Part shown: positions 35,470-44,785 of the stretch, piece after piece
Layout of the letters: each line of letters begins with the position of its first letter
How positions within the stretch are numbered: the stretch's first letter is position 1
Origin: Paenibacillus polymyxa
Lineage (GTDB): Bacteria; Bacillota; Bacilli; Paenibacillales; Paenibacillaceae
Direction of reading: 5' to 3'
Assembly: GCF_018614975.1 (NCBI RefSeq)
Contig: NZ_JAGGNR010000014.1
Location: 372,001 to 436,000 of the forward strand
DNA: 64,000 nucleotides
Program-made: the position numbers and the translations under genes
The notes under the pieces: generated by a model
What the model saw: the letters and a program-made list of their open reading frames with translations, nothing else
Told to the model about the DNA's origin: nothing
Database searches by the model: none

Positions 35470-38148
35470 TTATATCGATACAAGTACAGTCATCAATTTA
35501 CAATGTGCCAGTTCTGGCAAACGAACGACCTCTTCTCCATCGGTTAACTTCTGCTGAGGCGCAAGTGACTGTTCAGCAAGAGATACACGCTCTACATGTA
35601 CAGGCTGATTAAAGTGCATGTTCACGTTTGCAGACTGTGACAAATACGGATTGAAGACACGTACAATGTATCCGTTACTCTGCTCTGCTTTCTTGAAGCT
35701 GCTTAACACCACGTTGGAATCGTCGCTGAACGACATCAGGCTGTAGTCTGTATCAAGAACACGTGCCTCATCGCGGAAAGCAAAGATCAGACGTCCGTTC
35801 AAAAAGTCGCATAGCTGATAACTGCTGATCGGTGTCAAATATTCACGTGCAGCACGCGCAACATTCGCTTCGTCGAATCCGTAAGCCTGGATATGCAGGC
35901 CAAAGGTAAAGGAGAGCTCGCCAAGCAATTGCGCGTCAGGTGTTGCTACAATTTTCTCACCGGAGGCCCGGCCGGGACGATACAACAGGTTTTCCTTACC
36001 CATGAAACCGAATGTGCGGAACAAGGTCAGGGCAATGGTATCCATTTGCTCGCCAATAATCTCATACTCACGTACACCTTCCGTCATCACAGCCATACCA
36101 TGCGAACCGTTGTTCAACCCGGCATAACTCTGCATCGCTTCAATGGTGATCGGTTTCTCCTGCCATTGTTCGCGCTCCCATACCTCCACTTCTGGCAATG
36201 AGGTTGGACGAGCAATGACACCAAACGGCTGATCTGCAATAGATAGAGCGGAAGCAATGCCTGTATCAAAAAGGACACGCAGACGGTGACTGAACACCTC
36301 ATTCTGCACCTGAACGTGGAAGCGGATCAGCTTCTCTCCTTTGCGAAGAGATATCTGCACCTGCATTGGCAATGCCCCCGACGTGATGCCTGCGGCGCGC
36401 TCTTCCAGATCGTAGGGAACATCCAGCGTGAAACGCAGGGATAGCGTCTGAGATACAGACGTTTGGGTCGTCGTTGTGCTCATCTGGCTGCCTGCCGAAG
36501 AAACAATCAGGTCCCGCTCTGGTGGAGAATAGTTGTAGGAATCTCCGTCATCCCCGTTATCTTCAAAGACCATTTGATCCGCATACACTTGGCCTGACCG
36601 CTTGTCCGTAATTTGCAAGGCGCCGTTTGCTTGCAGCGCAATGGTGAAATGTTCATTTTCAATCGTGTCTCCGTTACGTCGCTCAATGACAGGTGCAGCG
36701 CCCTGACTGAAATCAAAAACAATCTGGGTGTAACCCATTGCCGGGACTTCTTGCAATTCCACCAGCAGCTTCGCGCGATATACGCGTTCCGGCAGATGCA
36801 CTTCGCGGCTTGGATTGAGATCGATGTGCTGTCCAAGCACATAATCGGTCTGGTCTACTTTTTCCACTATGGTGTAGGCCAGCTCGCGCCCCTTCGTATC
36901 CCGAATCACAAAGGATTCTTCCGGAATATAAGCTTCGATCTCGGTAACCCCACCTCGCACATACGGTAGCGTATTGAACAGGGTGAACGCAAATGTCTCC
37001 TCCTGCTGAATCGTTGAAGCAATCATCCGCATATGCAGGTCGAGCAGATTCAGTGCGATATCATAGGCCTGTTTGTAACGGAACGCAACGTCCTGATTCG
37101 TTGTATCGCTGTTGCAACCGCCGATGCTGTCATGTGCCGCATTCTCAAACAACAGCTTCCAGATGTCCTCAACAATGCGATGCGGGTAATCATGCCCGAG
37201 AGAATGGCTAATCGCAAGTACCGGTTCGAGCGTATTGGCGATCAGATTCTCAATCCGGTTGTTCTGCTGCTTGAGATCGGCACGGGTGGAGAAAATGGAC
37301 TTGTGGATTCGCATGTGCTTGGCTTCCATTAGTTCGCCCCGAAGTACAGGCAGATCTTGACTATCCGCTTCGATCTCCGCCAGAAAACGTTCCGGTTCAT
37401 TCATCACATATTCACGTGCTGTATCCAGCGCATTGAAGCGGTTAATCAACTCCGGCAGGTTCAACCGGACAGGAGCCTGATCAAACCCGTTGGGGAAATA
37501 GATATGTCTAGTGGAGGCTTTGCGTTCAAGCGCACCAATTTGTTTCTCCAGATAAGGGATCAGATCTTCCTCATTTTCCGGAATGCTACCGCCGTAGTAA
37601 TACCCGAATGGCATCTGTACAGCAAATACACGACTGCCATCCGATCCTTCCCACGTAAACTCGGTATGTGGATTCGTATTATCTGATACGCCTCTCCAGA
37701 ACAGGAACCGTTCAATGCCAAACTCCTGATAGATTTGCGGCATCTGTGCCGATTGTCCAAACGCATCCGGGACATAACCAACCTTCATTGCGTGTCCGTA
37801 TTTTTGTGCTGTTTCCATACCATAATACAGGTTTCGAACCATGGATTCACTGGAAATAACCAATTGATCCGTCTGTGTATACCAAGGTCCAGTCATCAGT
37901 CGTTTGGATGAAACCAGTTGGCGGATCCGTTCCTCATCTTCGGGACACCAGCGGATGTAATCATCCAGCAGAGAGCCTTGTGCATCCAGCAGGTAATAAT
38001 GAAATCCTTCGATATTCTCCAGTGCGTTCAATACTTCCTTGACGTGTTTGACGAGATACACTTTGGAACGGGAGGTTGTAAAATACCATTCCCGGTCCCA
38101 GTGTGTATGTGGAATCACATGTACTTTGGTACGATTTCTCTCACTCAT
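35470..38148 (-). CDS. GH38 alpha-mannosidase, MngB-like
   Basis: 892 residues, close to E. coli MngB (877). The N-terminal GH38 barrel begins HVIPHTHWDREWYFTTSRSK with the zinc ligands His/Asp of THWD; the nucleophile aspartate lies in GYVPDAFGQSAQMPQIYQEF, and another zinc-site region is LFENAAHDSIGGCNSD. A three-helix middle domain and large C-terminal beta domains complete the family layout. No signal peptide, so it acts on an imported phosphorylated mannoside in the cytoplasm. ATG follows TGGAGGG. Operon context (PTS before, PRD regulator after) supports a 2-O-mannosylglycerate or mannobiose pathway. Confidence 0.93.
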   Translation of the reverse strand: MSERNRTKVHVIPHTHWDREWYFTTSRSKVYLVKHVKEVLNALENIEGFHYYLLDAQGSLLDDYIRWCPEDEERIRQLVSSKRLMTGPWYTQTDQLVISSESMVRNLYYGMETAQKYGHAMKVGYVPDAFGQSAQMPQIYQEFGIERFLFWRGVSDNTNPHTEFTWEGSDGSRVFAVQMPFGYYYGGSIPENEEDLIPYLEKQIGALERKASTRHIYFPNGFDQAPVRLNLPELINRFNALDTAREYVMNEPERFLAEIEADSQDLPVLRGELMEAKHMRIHKSIFSTRADLKQQNNRIENLIANTLEPVLAISHSLGHDYPHRIVEDIWKLLFENAAHDSIGGCNSDTTNQDVAFRYKQAYDIALNLLDLHMRMIASTIQQEETFAFTLFNTLPYVRGGVTEIEAYIPEESFVIRDTKGRELAYTIVEKVDQTDYVLGQHIDLNPSREVHLPERVYRAKLLVELQEVPAMGYTQIVFDFSQGAAPVIERRNGDTIENEHFTIALQANGALQITDKRSGQVYADQMVFEDNGDDGDSYNYSPPERDLIVSSAGSQMSTTTTQTSVSQTLSLRFTLDVPYDLEERAAGITSGALPMQVQISLRKGEKLIRFHVQVQNEVFSHRLRVLFDTGIASALSIADQPFGVIARPTSLPEVEVWEREQWQEKPITIEAMQSYAGLNNGSHGMAVMTEGVREYEIIGEQMDTIALTLFRTFGFMGKENLLYRPGRASGEKIVATPDAQLLGELSFTFGLHIQAYGFDEANVARAAREYLTPISSYQLCDFLNGRLIFAFRDEARVLDTDYSLMSFSDDSNVVLSSFKKAEQSNGYIVRVFNPYLSQSANVNMHFNQPVHVERVSLAEQSLAPQQKLTDGEEVVRLPELAHCKLMTVLVSI

Positions 38149-38174
38149 ATCTCTATATCCCTCCAGATGCTTTT

Positions 38175-39293
38175 TTAATCAAAAACGAGTTCGATTTCTT
38201 CCCCGTTTTTCTTCACCGAAGCCTCCTGAGTCTTGGCAGGCTGTTTCTCTTCTTCATCACGGAAGTTCACCAGCATGGTGCCTCCCGCCACGATTAATGC
38301 GCCAACAATGCCTCCGGCGAGGTACGCGATTGGAGTACCTACCGATACAGCCCCATATAAGCCGCCGATTGGTGGCATGATGATATGTGCTCCCAGCAAT
38401 GCGGTCAGGGCAGCACCCGTTGCACAGGCAAACATGTTGACCAGAATCATCTTGGCAGGGTTACGCAGTGTAAACGGAATAGCACCTTCCGTGATACCGA
38501 TCACACCCATAATCACTGCACCTTTTCCCGCTTCCTGATAGGTTTTGGAAAAACGTTTCTTCATCAGCAATGTCGCCAAGCCATAACCAAGCGGCGGAAT
38601 GCAGATGGCAATATTAATGAAAATATTCGGCAGATAGACACCGGACAGGAACAGGGCGTTGCCTGCCATCCATGCCGCTTTGTTGACAGGTCCGCCGAGA
38701 TCGAATCCGATCATCGCTCCTAGAATAATCGCAAGTAGAACGGTATTCGTTCCACTCTGGCTCATGTTTTGAACCCATGCAATGAGATACTCATTCAGTG
38801 CGCCCAGCGGGCCACCCAGAATGACCGCCATCAGAAATCCGGTTAAACCAACGGTAATCAGCGGTAAAATAATTAACGGTACCGAGCCGGCAGCCGGTCC
38901 TGTAATCTTGACTTTGTTTTTGACCCACAAGGTGATATATCCGGCAAAAAAACCGGAGATCAATGCGCCCAGGAAACCGGCGTTGGTCTGCTGTGCCAGC
39001 ACCCCGCCGATCAGACCTGCGGCCAGCGCAGGTTTGTCGGCAATGGAGTACGCAATGTAACCGGACAGGACAATCGTTAATAGTCCGATGCCGCTCCATC
39101 CTACATTTTGCACGAGATATAAAATATGCAAGAATCCGCTTCCATCTTTGTACGGATCAAGATCAGTAATGCCCATTGTTAGTGCGATAATTTTACATAT
39201 GGCAACGACCAGGGAACCCGCGATAATGACCGGCAGCAGATAGGAGATGCCTGTCATTAGATGTGTTTTTGCTTCACCAAACCATTTTCTCAT
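38175..39293 (-). CDS. PTS EIIC, fructose/mannosylglycerate type
   Basis: 372 residues with about ten membrane helices, typical of the fructose-family EIIC (GISYLLPVIIAGSLVVAICK; GFLGALISGFFAGYITLWVK; GMIGFDLGGPVNKAAWMAGN; ITEGAIPFTLRNP). The substrate-site motif GITEGAIPF is present. In E. coli MngA the A, B and C domains are one chain; here they are three genes. The C-terminus carries a short charged tail. It channels and phosphorylates the sugar with EIIB. Confidence 0.92.
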   Translation of the reverse strand: MRKWFGEAKTHLMTGISYLLPVIIAGSLVVAICKIIALTMGITDLDPYKDGSGFLHILYLVQNVGWSGIGLLTIVLSGYIAYSIADKPALAAGLIGGVLAQQTNAGFLGALISGFFAGYITLWVKNKVKITGPAAGSVPLIILPLITVGLTGFLMAVILGGPLGALNEYLIAWVQNMSQSGTNTVLLAIILGAMIGFDLGGPVNKAAWMAGNALFLSGVYLPNIFINIAICIPPLGYGLATLLMKKRFSKTYQEAGKGAVIMGVIGITEGAIPFTLRNPAKMILVNMFACATGAALTALLGAHIIMPPIGGLYGAVSVGTPIAYLAGGIVGALIVAGGTMLVNFRDEEEKQPAKTQEASVKKNGEEIELVFD

Positions 39294-39321
39294 CGTACTC
39301 TCTCCTCATGTGGAAGGTGGG

Positions 39322-39639
39322 TTAAGCTTGTGCGTTCACAGCCTCGACGGCTTTGGTTAATACCGCTTCTGCCTGACTTACGGCATGACCGATTTTGACA
39401 CGAACAACTTTTTTATCGCCAAACCGATCCATGTCCTTCACCGTTTGATCCGCTGCAATCAGGACAAAATTCGCTGCAGCAATGTCTTCCTCCGTCAGCT
39501 TATTAACTTGTCCCATGGCTCCCTGCTGTTCCACTTTGATCTCGTATCCCAGTTGCTGAGCTGCTTTCTCCAATGCTTTGGCGGCCATCGGGGTATGCGC
39601 GAGACCTGCGATACATGACGTTACACCTACGATTTTCAT
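39322..39639 (-). CDS. PTS EIIB, fructose type
   Basis: 105 residues starting MKIVGVTSCIAGLAHTPMA; the phosphorylated cysteine is Cys9 in VTSCIAGLAHT. Fructose-type EIIB fold (TEEDIAAANFVLIAADQTV; RFGDKKVVRVKIG). Its ATG overlaps the EIIA stop by one base. Confidence 0.93.
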   Translation of the reverse strand: MKIVGVTSCIAGLAHTPMAAKALEKAAQQLGYEIKVEQQGAMGQVNKLTEEDIAAANFVLIAADQTVKDMDRFGDKKVVRVKIGHAVSQAEAVLTKAVEAVNAQA

Positions 39640-40094
39640 TATGACACCAGTCCTTCCGTATATTGATGAAGCAACCTATATACATCTTCCGGCTGCATCG
39701 CTTCTGCGATGGCCTCTTTGAATGAATCTTCCAGCAATAAGGTGGCAAGTGAAGAGATGATTTGCAGATGGGATACGTCTACATGACCTTTAGGCACAAG
39801 GATGGCAAAAATATATTTTACCGGCTTGCCGTCATGAGATTCCCAATCAATGGGCTCCCGCAATCGAATAACCATCACTGCCGGACGTGTTACAACTTCA
39901 CTCTGGGTATGGGGAATCGCAAAGTGATCCTGAAGTCCAGTGGAGTAGACACGTTCGCGTTCCCACAGATCAGCCGTAAGTTGTGCACAGTTTGTAGTGA
40001 TGCTGTAACGTTCTGCCTCCGCAGATATAAAATCCAATACATCCTCTTTACTATGCAATGTCTGATCGAGATAAATCTGATTGGTTGTAATCAT
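39639..40094 (-). CDS. PTS EIIA, fructose type
   Basis: The ATG ending at 40094 (GGAGG 10 nt in front) gives 151 residues; the frame is open for 11 more codons upstream without a site. The phosphorylated histidine is in HFAIPHTQSEVV; the rest (YIFAILVPKGHVDVSHLQII; SSLATLLLEDSF) is typical of EIIA-fru/mtl. First gene of the operon, with a cre-like site 37 bp in front. Confidence 0.92.
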   Translation of the reverse strand: MITTNQIYLDQTLHSKEDVLDFISAEAERYSITTNCAQLTADLWERERVYSTGLQDHFAIPHTQSEVVTRPAVMVIRLREPIDWESHDGKPVKYIFAILVPKGHVDVSHLQIISSLATLLLEDSFKEAIAEAMQPEDVYRLLHQYTEGLVS

Positions 40095-40130
40095 GATCTC
40101 TGTCTCTCCTCCTCTCTCTCTATCCAAAAC

Positions 40131-40144
40131 GATAAGCGCTTACA
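40131..40144 (-). promoter_or_regulatory. cre-like catabolite-repression site
   Basis: The minus strand reads TGTAAGCGCTTATC, matching 12 of 14 positions of the CcpA consensus TGWAANCGNTNWCA; the last two bases differ. It lies directly before the PTS operon, where CcpA control is expected for a sugar-use operon. Confidence 0.55.
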
Positions 40145-40256
40145 AGATCATTGTAACGGATTCTTCCTTGACCTTGGATCTAGAAAATTTCCCCTTCGAA
40201 GCGGAAAAACATTAGCGCATAGATTCGAATGGAACCAGACCACATCCTGGAATGAC

Positions 40257-40283
40257 AAAAACCCCGAGTCGGTTGACTCAGGG
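40257..40283 (-). terminator. Rho-independent terminator
   Basis: On the minus strand CCCTGAGTC-AACC-GACTCGGGG (one bulge) followed by TTTTTG. It lies 83 bp after the small membrane protein gene (40366-40659) and before the PTS operon. Confidence 0.8.
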
Positions 40284-40365
40284 CAGGGTTCAGCGGGTTA
40301 TACAGCAACAGGACTGTACAATGATAACCGGACAGCAGTATATCATATTTCATGGATGTCCGATC

Positions 40366-40659
40366 TCAAGATTGCTTTGTCCAGCGCTGTAAAGCTGATC
40401 GAAGGCCGTAATATGCAGCGGCGAGCAAAATGAATCCGGCAACAGCCATGATCATGGATGTTGTGTCCCATCGAACAAGGGTTCCAAAAGCAACCTTGGA
40501 TTGCAATGGGGTACCGGAAGAAGCAGTGTTCGTCAGATCAGGTACGTAATTCATGGTCATGATCATGCCTTGAACGACATTCCAGGCTACAAAACCAATG
40601 ATGAATAACAGGGTAACCAGAACGGATTCTATCGCTAATCGTTTGTTCACGCTTGTCAT
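40366..40659 (-). CDS. Small two-helix membrane protein
   Basis: 97 residues, ATG behind GGAGGCAAA. Two membrane helices (about 10-32, VLVTLLFIIGFVAWNVVQGM, and 68-87, TSMIMAVAGFILLAAAYYGL) enclose a polar loop. I recognise no family. It sits alone between the DMP19 gene and the PTS operon with its own terminator. Confidence 0.7.
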   Translation of the reverse strand: MTSVNKRLAIESVLVTLLFIIGFVAWNVVQGMIMTMNYVPDLTNTASSGTPLQSKVAFGTLVRWDTTSMIMAVAGFILLAAAYYGLRSALQRWTKQS

Positions 40660-40718
40660 TTTGCCTCCTCAACTATGGTTATGAAGGATTTATTTCTTGA
40701 AACAAAATCTCTTATCAT

Positions 40719-41288
40719 TTAATTAGACAAGAATTGCTCGATGTCCTGTTTTAGACGATCTTTATTGGCATCCACATATTGATACAGCAGATCGAAGCTT
40801 TCTTCGTTATCCGCTTGCATACTTAAATTCGCGGCTTCTAGTTCAATCTGCTGTAATACCTCATGAATCTGTTCCCCGTGTGTTTGCAGGCTTGTCGTGA
40901 TATCATCTTCGGACAGGCCATTCACATGTTCTCGTAATTGCCCGTGCGTTACGCCGCTTTCGGACAACATCTGCTCTATTTTCTTCAGGATCACAGCATC
41001 TGCATCATTGCCGATCCGCTCCATCGCTGTTATGGTCTCACCCAGATACTGCCCACAGGCATTCTCAAGGAAACCGGTCATGCCGTTCATGGATAACTCC
41101 GTATCCAGATCGATGAGTAGAATGGTATCTCGCAATACTTGCGGAAGTTTCGGCCCACTCTCTCGAATCGTCGCAAATTCAGCCCGATAAAGGTCCATGG
41201 CAATACTGGCCACAACTTCTTCACCCGACATCTCATCAAGCTGATCGAGTGGTAACAATTCCTGCAGTTCTTCCTGTAACTTGTTCAT
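40719..41288 (-). CDS. DMP19/DUF4375-like protein
   Basis: 189 residues, mostly helical, ATG behind AGGAGGCAGAGAAAG. It resembles DUF4375 (DMP19) proteins through DLDTELSMNGMTGFLENACG and the following ETITAMERIGNDADAVILKK. DMP19 of Neisseria was described as a DNA mimic; Firmicute members are uncharacterised. The chain is acidic, as expected for that family. Confidence 0.75.
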   Translation of the reverse strand: MNKLQEELQELLPLDQLDEMSGEEVVASIAMDLYRAEFATIRESGPKLPQVLRDTILLIDLDTELSMNGMTGFLENACGQYLGETITAMERIGNDADAVILKKIEQMLSESGVTHGQLREHVNGLSEDDITTSLQTHGEQIHEVLQQIELEAANLSMQADNEESFDLLYQYVDANKDRLKQDIEQFLSN

Positions 41289-41502
41289 CTTTCTCTGCCT
41301 CCTGTATCTCTCTGTCTATATATACGCCGACACGTTATTACATCATAGCAGAATACGCTATACAAGTTGAGCTTATGAAATTTGGTATGATGTATTCAGT
41401 TATCAGATTTACAGGGAATATCGTCAAGTTAACGTGCACTTGACCTCGGGAAAATGTTCCGCTGTTATGATCTTGGCATCACGAGTCTTGGGAGGGGTAA
41501 TG

Positions 41503-42660
41503 ATGCGCCTGGCCTTGTTCACAGACACCTATCTTCCGGAAACCAATGGTGTTGCTGGCACGCTCCACCGCTTGAGTAAGCATCTGAACCGCAAAAGAAT
41601 TGAACATCTGCTGTTTACGCCGAACTCCGTCATTGAAGGAAGCCATGAGACTCCAGTCAGATCGGTTGCCAACATCCCTTTTTTTCTGTATCCCGAATGC
41701 CGCATTGCTCTACCCAACAGAGCAGATACGCACAAGCAGCTACAAGCCTTTCAGCCCGATCTGCTGCATCTCGCTACGCCATTTAATATGGGGCTGCTCG
41801 GCCTGAGATATGCGCTCAAGCATCATCTTCCGCATGTTGTCTCCTACCATACCCACTTCGATCGTTATCTCGAATACTACCGGTTAAAAAGCATGATTCC
41901 TCTCTACTGGAAATACATCCAATGGTTCCACCGTGCCTGTGATGCAACCCTAACTCCATCGCAGGAAACGTTAAACACCCTGCAAACCCAAGGCATTCAG
42001 CGTCTGAAACTTTGGTCTCGCGGGATTGATTGCAACTTGTACTCTCCTGATAAACGCAGCTCGGATATCCGTGAACGATACCACATCACCGCTCCCCTTA
42101 TTCTACTCTACGTCGGACGCATTGCCCCGGAAAAAGATATTGCTACACTCACAACTACCATGCAGCAGTTGCCCAAGGAAATGCAGTCCCGTGTACACTG
42201 GATTATCGTTGGCGACGGCCCGTCTCTCCCCAAAATGCGTCTGCAATCCCCACCAAATGTCACCTTTACAGGATATATGCATGGGGAAGAACTTGCTGTT
42301 ATGTATGCTTCGGCAGATCTGTTTGTGTTTCCTTCCTCTACGGAGACGTTTGGAAATGTGGTACTGGAAGCGATGGCTTCAGGTCTTCCTGTGGTGGCGG
42401 CCAATGCCGGAGGTGTAAAAGATCTAGTGTCACACCACCGCAATGGTGTGTTGTTCGAGCCAGGTCAGGCTGATGCACTGATTCGGGAGCTATGTCTCTG
42501 GGGAAATCACGGGAACCAATTGAGGATAATGGGACTGGAAGGCAGAAAGCTGGCTGAGCAGCGGTCGTGGGAGCATATTTTTGATACACTGATCGGGGAT
42601 TATGAGGAAGCTATAGAACATCGGAACAAACAAACGAAAGATCGAATTATTACAGCCTGA
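41503..42660 (+). CDS. GT4 glycosyltransferase, GDP-mannose-dependent mannosyltransferase-like
   Basis: 385 residues from the second of two adjacent ATGs (41500, 41503), with GGAGG 7 nt in front. N-terminus LALFTDTYLPETNGVAGTLH and the C-terminal E-x7-E motif in SSTETFGNVVLEAMASGLPV are diagnostic of GT4 (GT-B fold) enzymes. Closest in style to PimB/MgtA-like mannosyltransferases and to SQD2-like lipid glycosyltransferases. It has no membrane segment. It probably glycosylates a membrane lipid (inference). It is on the plus strand, alone. Confidence 0.9.
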   Translation: MRLALFTDTYLPETNGVAGTLHRLSKHLNRKRIEHLLFTPNSVIEGSHETPVRSVANIPFFLYPECRIALPNRADTHKQLQAFQPDLLHLATPFNMGLLGLRYALKHHLPHVVSYHTHFDRYLEYYRLKSMIPLYWKYIQWFHRACDATLTPSQETLNTLQTQGIQRLKLWSRGIDCNLYSPDKRSSDIRERYHITAPLILLYVGRIAPEKDIATLTTTMQQLPKEMQSRVHWIIVGDGPSLPKMRLQSPPNVTFTGYMHGEELAVMYASADLFVFPSSTETFGNVVLEAMASGLPVVAANAGGVKDLVSHHRNGVLFEPGQADALIRELCLWGNHGNQLRIMGLEGRKLAEQRSWEHIFDTLIGDYEEAIEHRNKQTKDRIITA

Positions 42661-42736
42661 ATAGCGGATACGCTGAGCGTTAAGGTATGATACCAGAATC
42701 AGGGTTCCATTCGTCAAGACGTATTATTTAGATTAC

Positions 42737-43243
42737 TTAAAATGATATCGTTTCCTGCATTCTGTTCCATATTACCTGTGGAGTACCCTTTAGGTCTGTT
42801 CCGCTCTGAACGTTGCCAATCCAGATGTCTTCTGCTCCCGGATGTTGTAAATAGTGCCTGAGCGTTGCTTTGATCAGAATAGACGAATGTAAGTCCAGTA
42901 CCTCATCCAGCGGTATCCAGAATAACTCGCCTTCGTCCGAGGGCACAACATGTCGATGCCTCGTCTCTCCGAAATATACAAACTGCTGCCATATCTCACC
43001 ACCACTAACTTCCAACAGAATATATCGAAGCCGAAAGTGTTCGACATCCTCTTGCTTGAACCCAGTCTCTTCTTCAATCTCCCGATAGCTGGCGCTCATG
43101 GGTACGTTCAGTTCCCCTTGTTCCAGATGTCCGCCAATGCCACCCCAGAATTCAAAATCAAACAATCTGCTACCCGCCTTCTTCATCATCAGCATGTCTG
43201 AGCCATTGCTCAAAAACGCTGTAGCCATCTGTCTAATCTCCAT
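42737..43243 (-). CDS. NUDIX hydrolase
   Basis: 168 residues with the NUDIX box HLEQGELNVPMSASYREI followed by EEETGF. The spacing between the first glutamate and the RE pair is nine residues rather than the usual seven, a local two-residue insertion. ATG behind AGTGAGGAACAT. Substrate unknown. Confidence 0.88.
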   Translation of the reverse strand: MEIRQMATAFLSNGSDMLMMKKAGSRLFDFEFWGGIGGHLEQGELNVPMSASYREIEEETGFKQEDVEHFRLRYILLEVSGGEIWQQFVYFGETRHRHVVPSDEGELFWIPLDEVLDLHSSILIKATLRHYLQHPGAEDIWIGNVQSGTDLKGTPQVIWNRMQETISF

Positions 43244-43301
43244 ATGTTCCTCACTTTCCAGACTGTGATTATAATAATCTACTTGTTTATATAACCGTCT
43301 T

Positions 43302-43964
43302 CTAAAGCAGTTTCTTTAACTCACTTAGATGTTCAATCGTATGTAAAGGACCCGACGTAATGCTATCCCGCCACGGCTGGTTGACCTTCATCCAAATGGT
43401 GCTCATACCTACGCTTGCTGCTCCTTCAATATCGTTCACGGGATGATCACCAATGTAAATGCATTGCTCTGGTCTTAGACCGAAATGATCGAGCGCAAGC
43501 TGAAATATGCGTGGATCGGGCTTTTTGACTCCTGCCTCTTCTGAAACAATAATATAGTCGTAATCATCCCGAATACCGAGTTGATCGATTTTTCCATACT
43601 GAATATCGGTCTGCCCATTGGTGATTAACCCGGTCTGGTATTTCCCCCGCAGATGCTGAACCACTTCTCGCGCCTGTTCCATCAGAACTGAACTTCGCAC
43701 ATACTCTCTGCCATAGAACTCCATCAATTCTGCATGTGGAGGATGCTCTGCCCAAGGCAGTTCATGCAACAACTCGTTGAACAGAAATGGTTTGTCCTTA
43801 TAACCATCCTGGTCGAGTTCAATGATTCTTTTGAGAATATCCTCCGTGGACTCAAGATGGGCAAAATAGGTTTTAATCAAACTCCGAGTGAAGCCGTCAA
43901 AGGTCATCGTTCTGTTCAGAATTGTATTGTCCAAATCAAAAATAACGGCTTTAATATGATCCAT
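43302..43964 (-). CDS. HAD-family hydrolase (YjjG-like)
   Basis: 220 residues from the ATG ending at 43964 behind GGAGAAGG. HAD motif I DLDNTILNRT, motif II LITNGQ, motif III K (GVKKPDPRIF) and motif IV IGDHPVNDIEGA. The cap domain is of the C1 helical type. Such enzymes are nucleotidases or phosphatases. It overlaps the preceding acetyltransferase gene by 14 bp. Confidence 0.9.
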   Translation of the reverse strand: MDHIKAVIFDLDNTILNRTMTFDGFTRSLIKTYFAHLESTEDILKRIIELDQDGYKDKPFLFNELLHELPWAEHPPHAELMEFYGREYVRSSVLMEQAREVVQHLRGKYQTGLITNGQTDIQYGKIDQLGIRDDYDYIIVSEEAGVKKPDPRIFQLALDHFGLRPEQCIYIGDHPVNDIEGAASVGMSTIWMKVNQPWRDSITSGPLHTIEHLSELKKLL

Positions 43965-44412
43965 CTTCCTTCTCCCCCAATTCCAGTACATGCGTTACCT
44001 TCTCCATACTCGTCACTTCTCTAAATCCCAAGTTGTGATAAAAAGATCCAGCAACCGGTTGATCCGTGTGCAGAACCAGTCGAGCGTAATGATTTTCCGC
44101 TTTTTGAATAACCGCATCCATCAGCCTGCGCCCAACCCCATGTCTTCGAAATTCTCTCATCACATAAAGCCTGCGAATTCTTCCGGTATCAGTCACTTCA
44201 GAATAAGGATCTCTGTTCAGACCACAGATCCCAACCACCTTATCGTGCATTCTGCATCCAAAAAGCGCTTCATCTTCTTTCTCGAATGTATTGATTCCTG
44301 TCTCATATTCATGGACTAATCGCTCGATATGTCTGAACCCCTCACTGGAGCTTTCGGCCAGCATCGCCACTAAATCGTCATGATTCCACACCGATATCTC
44401 CTGTATCTGCAT
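43951..44412 (-). CDS. GNAT-family N-acetyltransferase
   Basis: 153 residues from the ATG ending at 44412 behind GGAGGCGGTTACACC; the frame stays open upstream through a different gene remnant. Acetyl-CoA motif FRRHGVGRRLMDAVIQKAE, and VLHTDQPVAGSFYHNLGF. Substrate unknown. Coupled to the HAD gene that follows. Confidence 0.88.
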   Translation of the reverse strand: MQIQEISVWNHDDLVAMLAESSSEGFRHIERLVHEYETGINTFEKEDEALFGCRMHDKVVGICGLNRDPYSEVTDTGRIRRLYVMREFRRHGVGRRLMDAVIQKAENHYARLVLHTDQPVAGSFYHNLGFREVTSMEKVTHVLELGEKEDGSY

Positions 44413-44506
44413 GGTGTAACCGCCTCCATCATTATAGATCAATGGTACACATGCAAACCCAACCATACATTGAATGATGGCCGGGTTTATCTTGTAAAGC
44501 TCATTC

Positions 44507-44676
44507 TCATTTTTTCTTTTTGTGATAGTGATAACCCGTGCACAGACCCTTTTGTTTGGATTTGGCTGAACAGTTATGTCCACCGTTCTTATCCAGTCTG
44601 CCTGGATGAGCATAAGCGGAAGAAGATACACCAACAAGTACGACAAGAGACAGGATTACGAGACAACCTTTTTCAT
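44507..44676 (-). pseudogene. Frameshifted small secreted YHYH-motif peptide gene
   Basis: ATG ending at 44676 behind GAAGGGTG opens MKKVVS then stops. One more A in the AAAAA run gives MKKGCLVILSLVVLVGVSSS and AYA, a perfect signal peptide, then HPGRLDKNGGHNCSAKSKQK and GLCTGYHYHKKKK before a stop. The His/Asn/Gly-rich mature peptide ending in YHYH is a recognised motif of small secreted proteins. A GTG in the right frame at -6 has no proper site. So the gene is either one base short (decay or sequencing error) or uses an unusual start. Confidence 0.65.
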
Positions 44677-44785
44677 AAGTCACCCTTCGATCAACACCCT
44701 ATGCTTTAGGGTTTAATACGTGCTATATCATTCTACATGAAAATCCACAATTGGGATATCCTTCATCTTTTTCATCTGTACATTC

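Noticed and set aside
40131..40144. Claiming a perfect cre site
   Set aside because: The last two bases deviate from the consensus; kept only as cre-like.
39762..40433. Plus-strand open frame of 223 codons
   Set aside because: Lies opposite the EIIA gene and its promoter; no site, atypical composition, no family features.
44702..44723. ACCCTA..TAGGGT hairpin as a terminator
   Set aside because: Six-base stem with AT-rich 3' end but no T tract on the useful strand.
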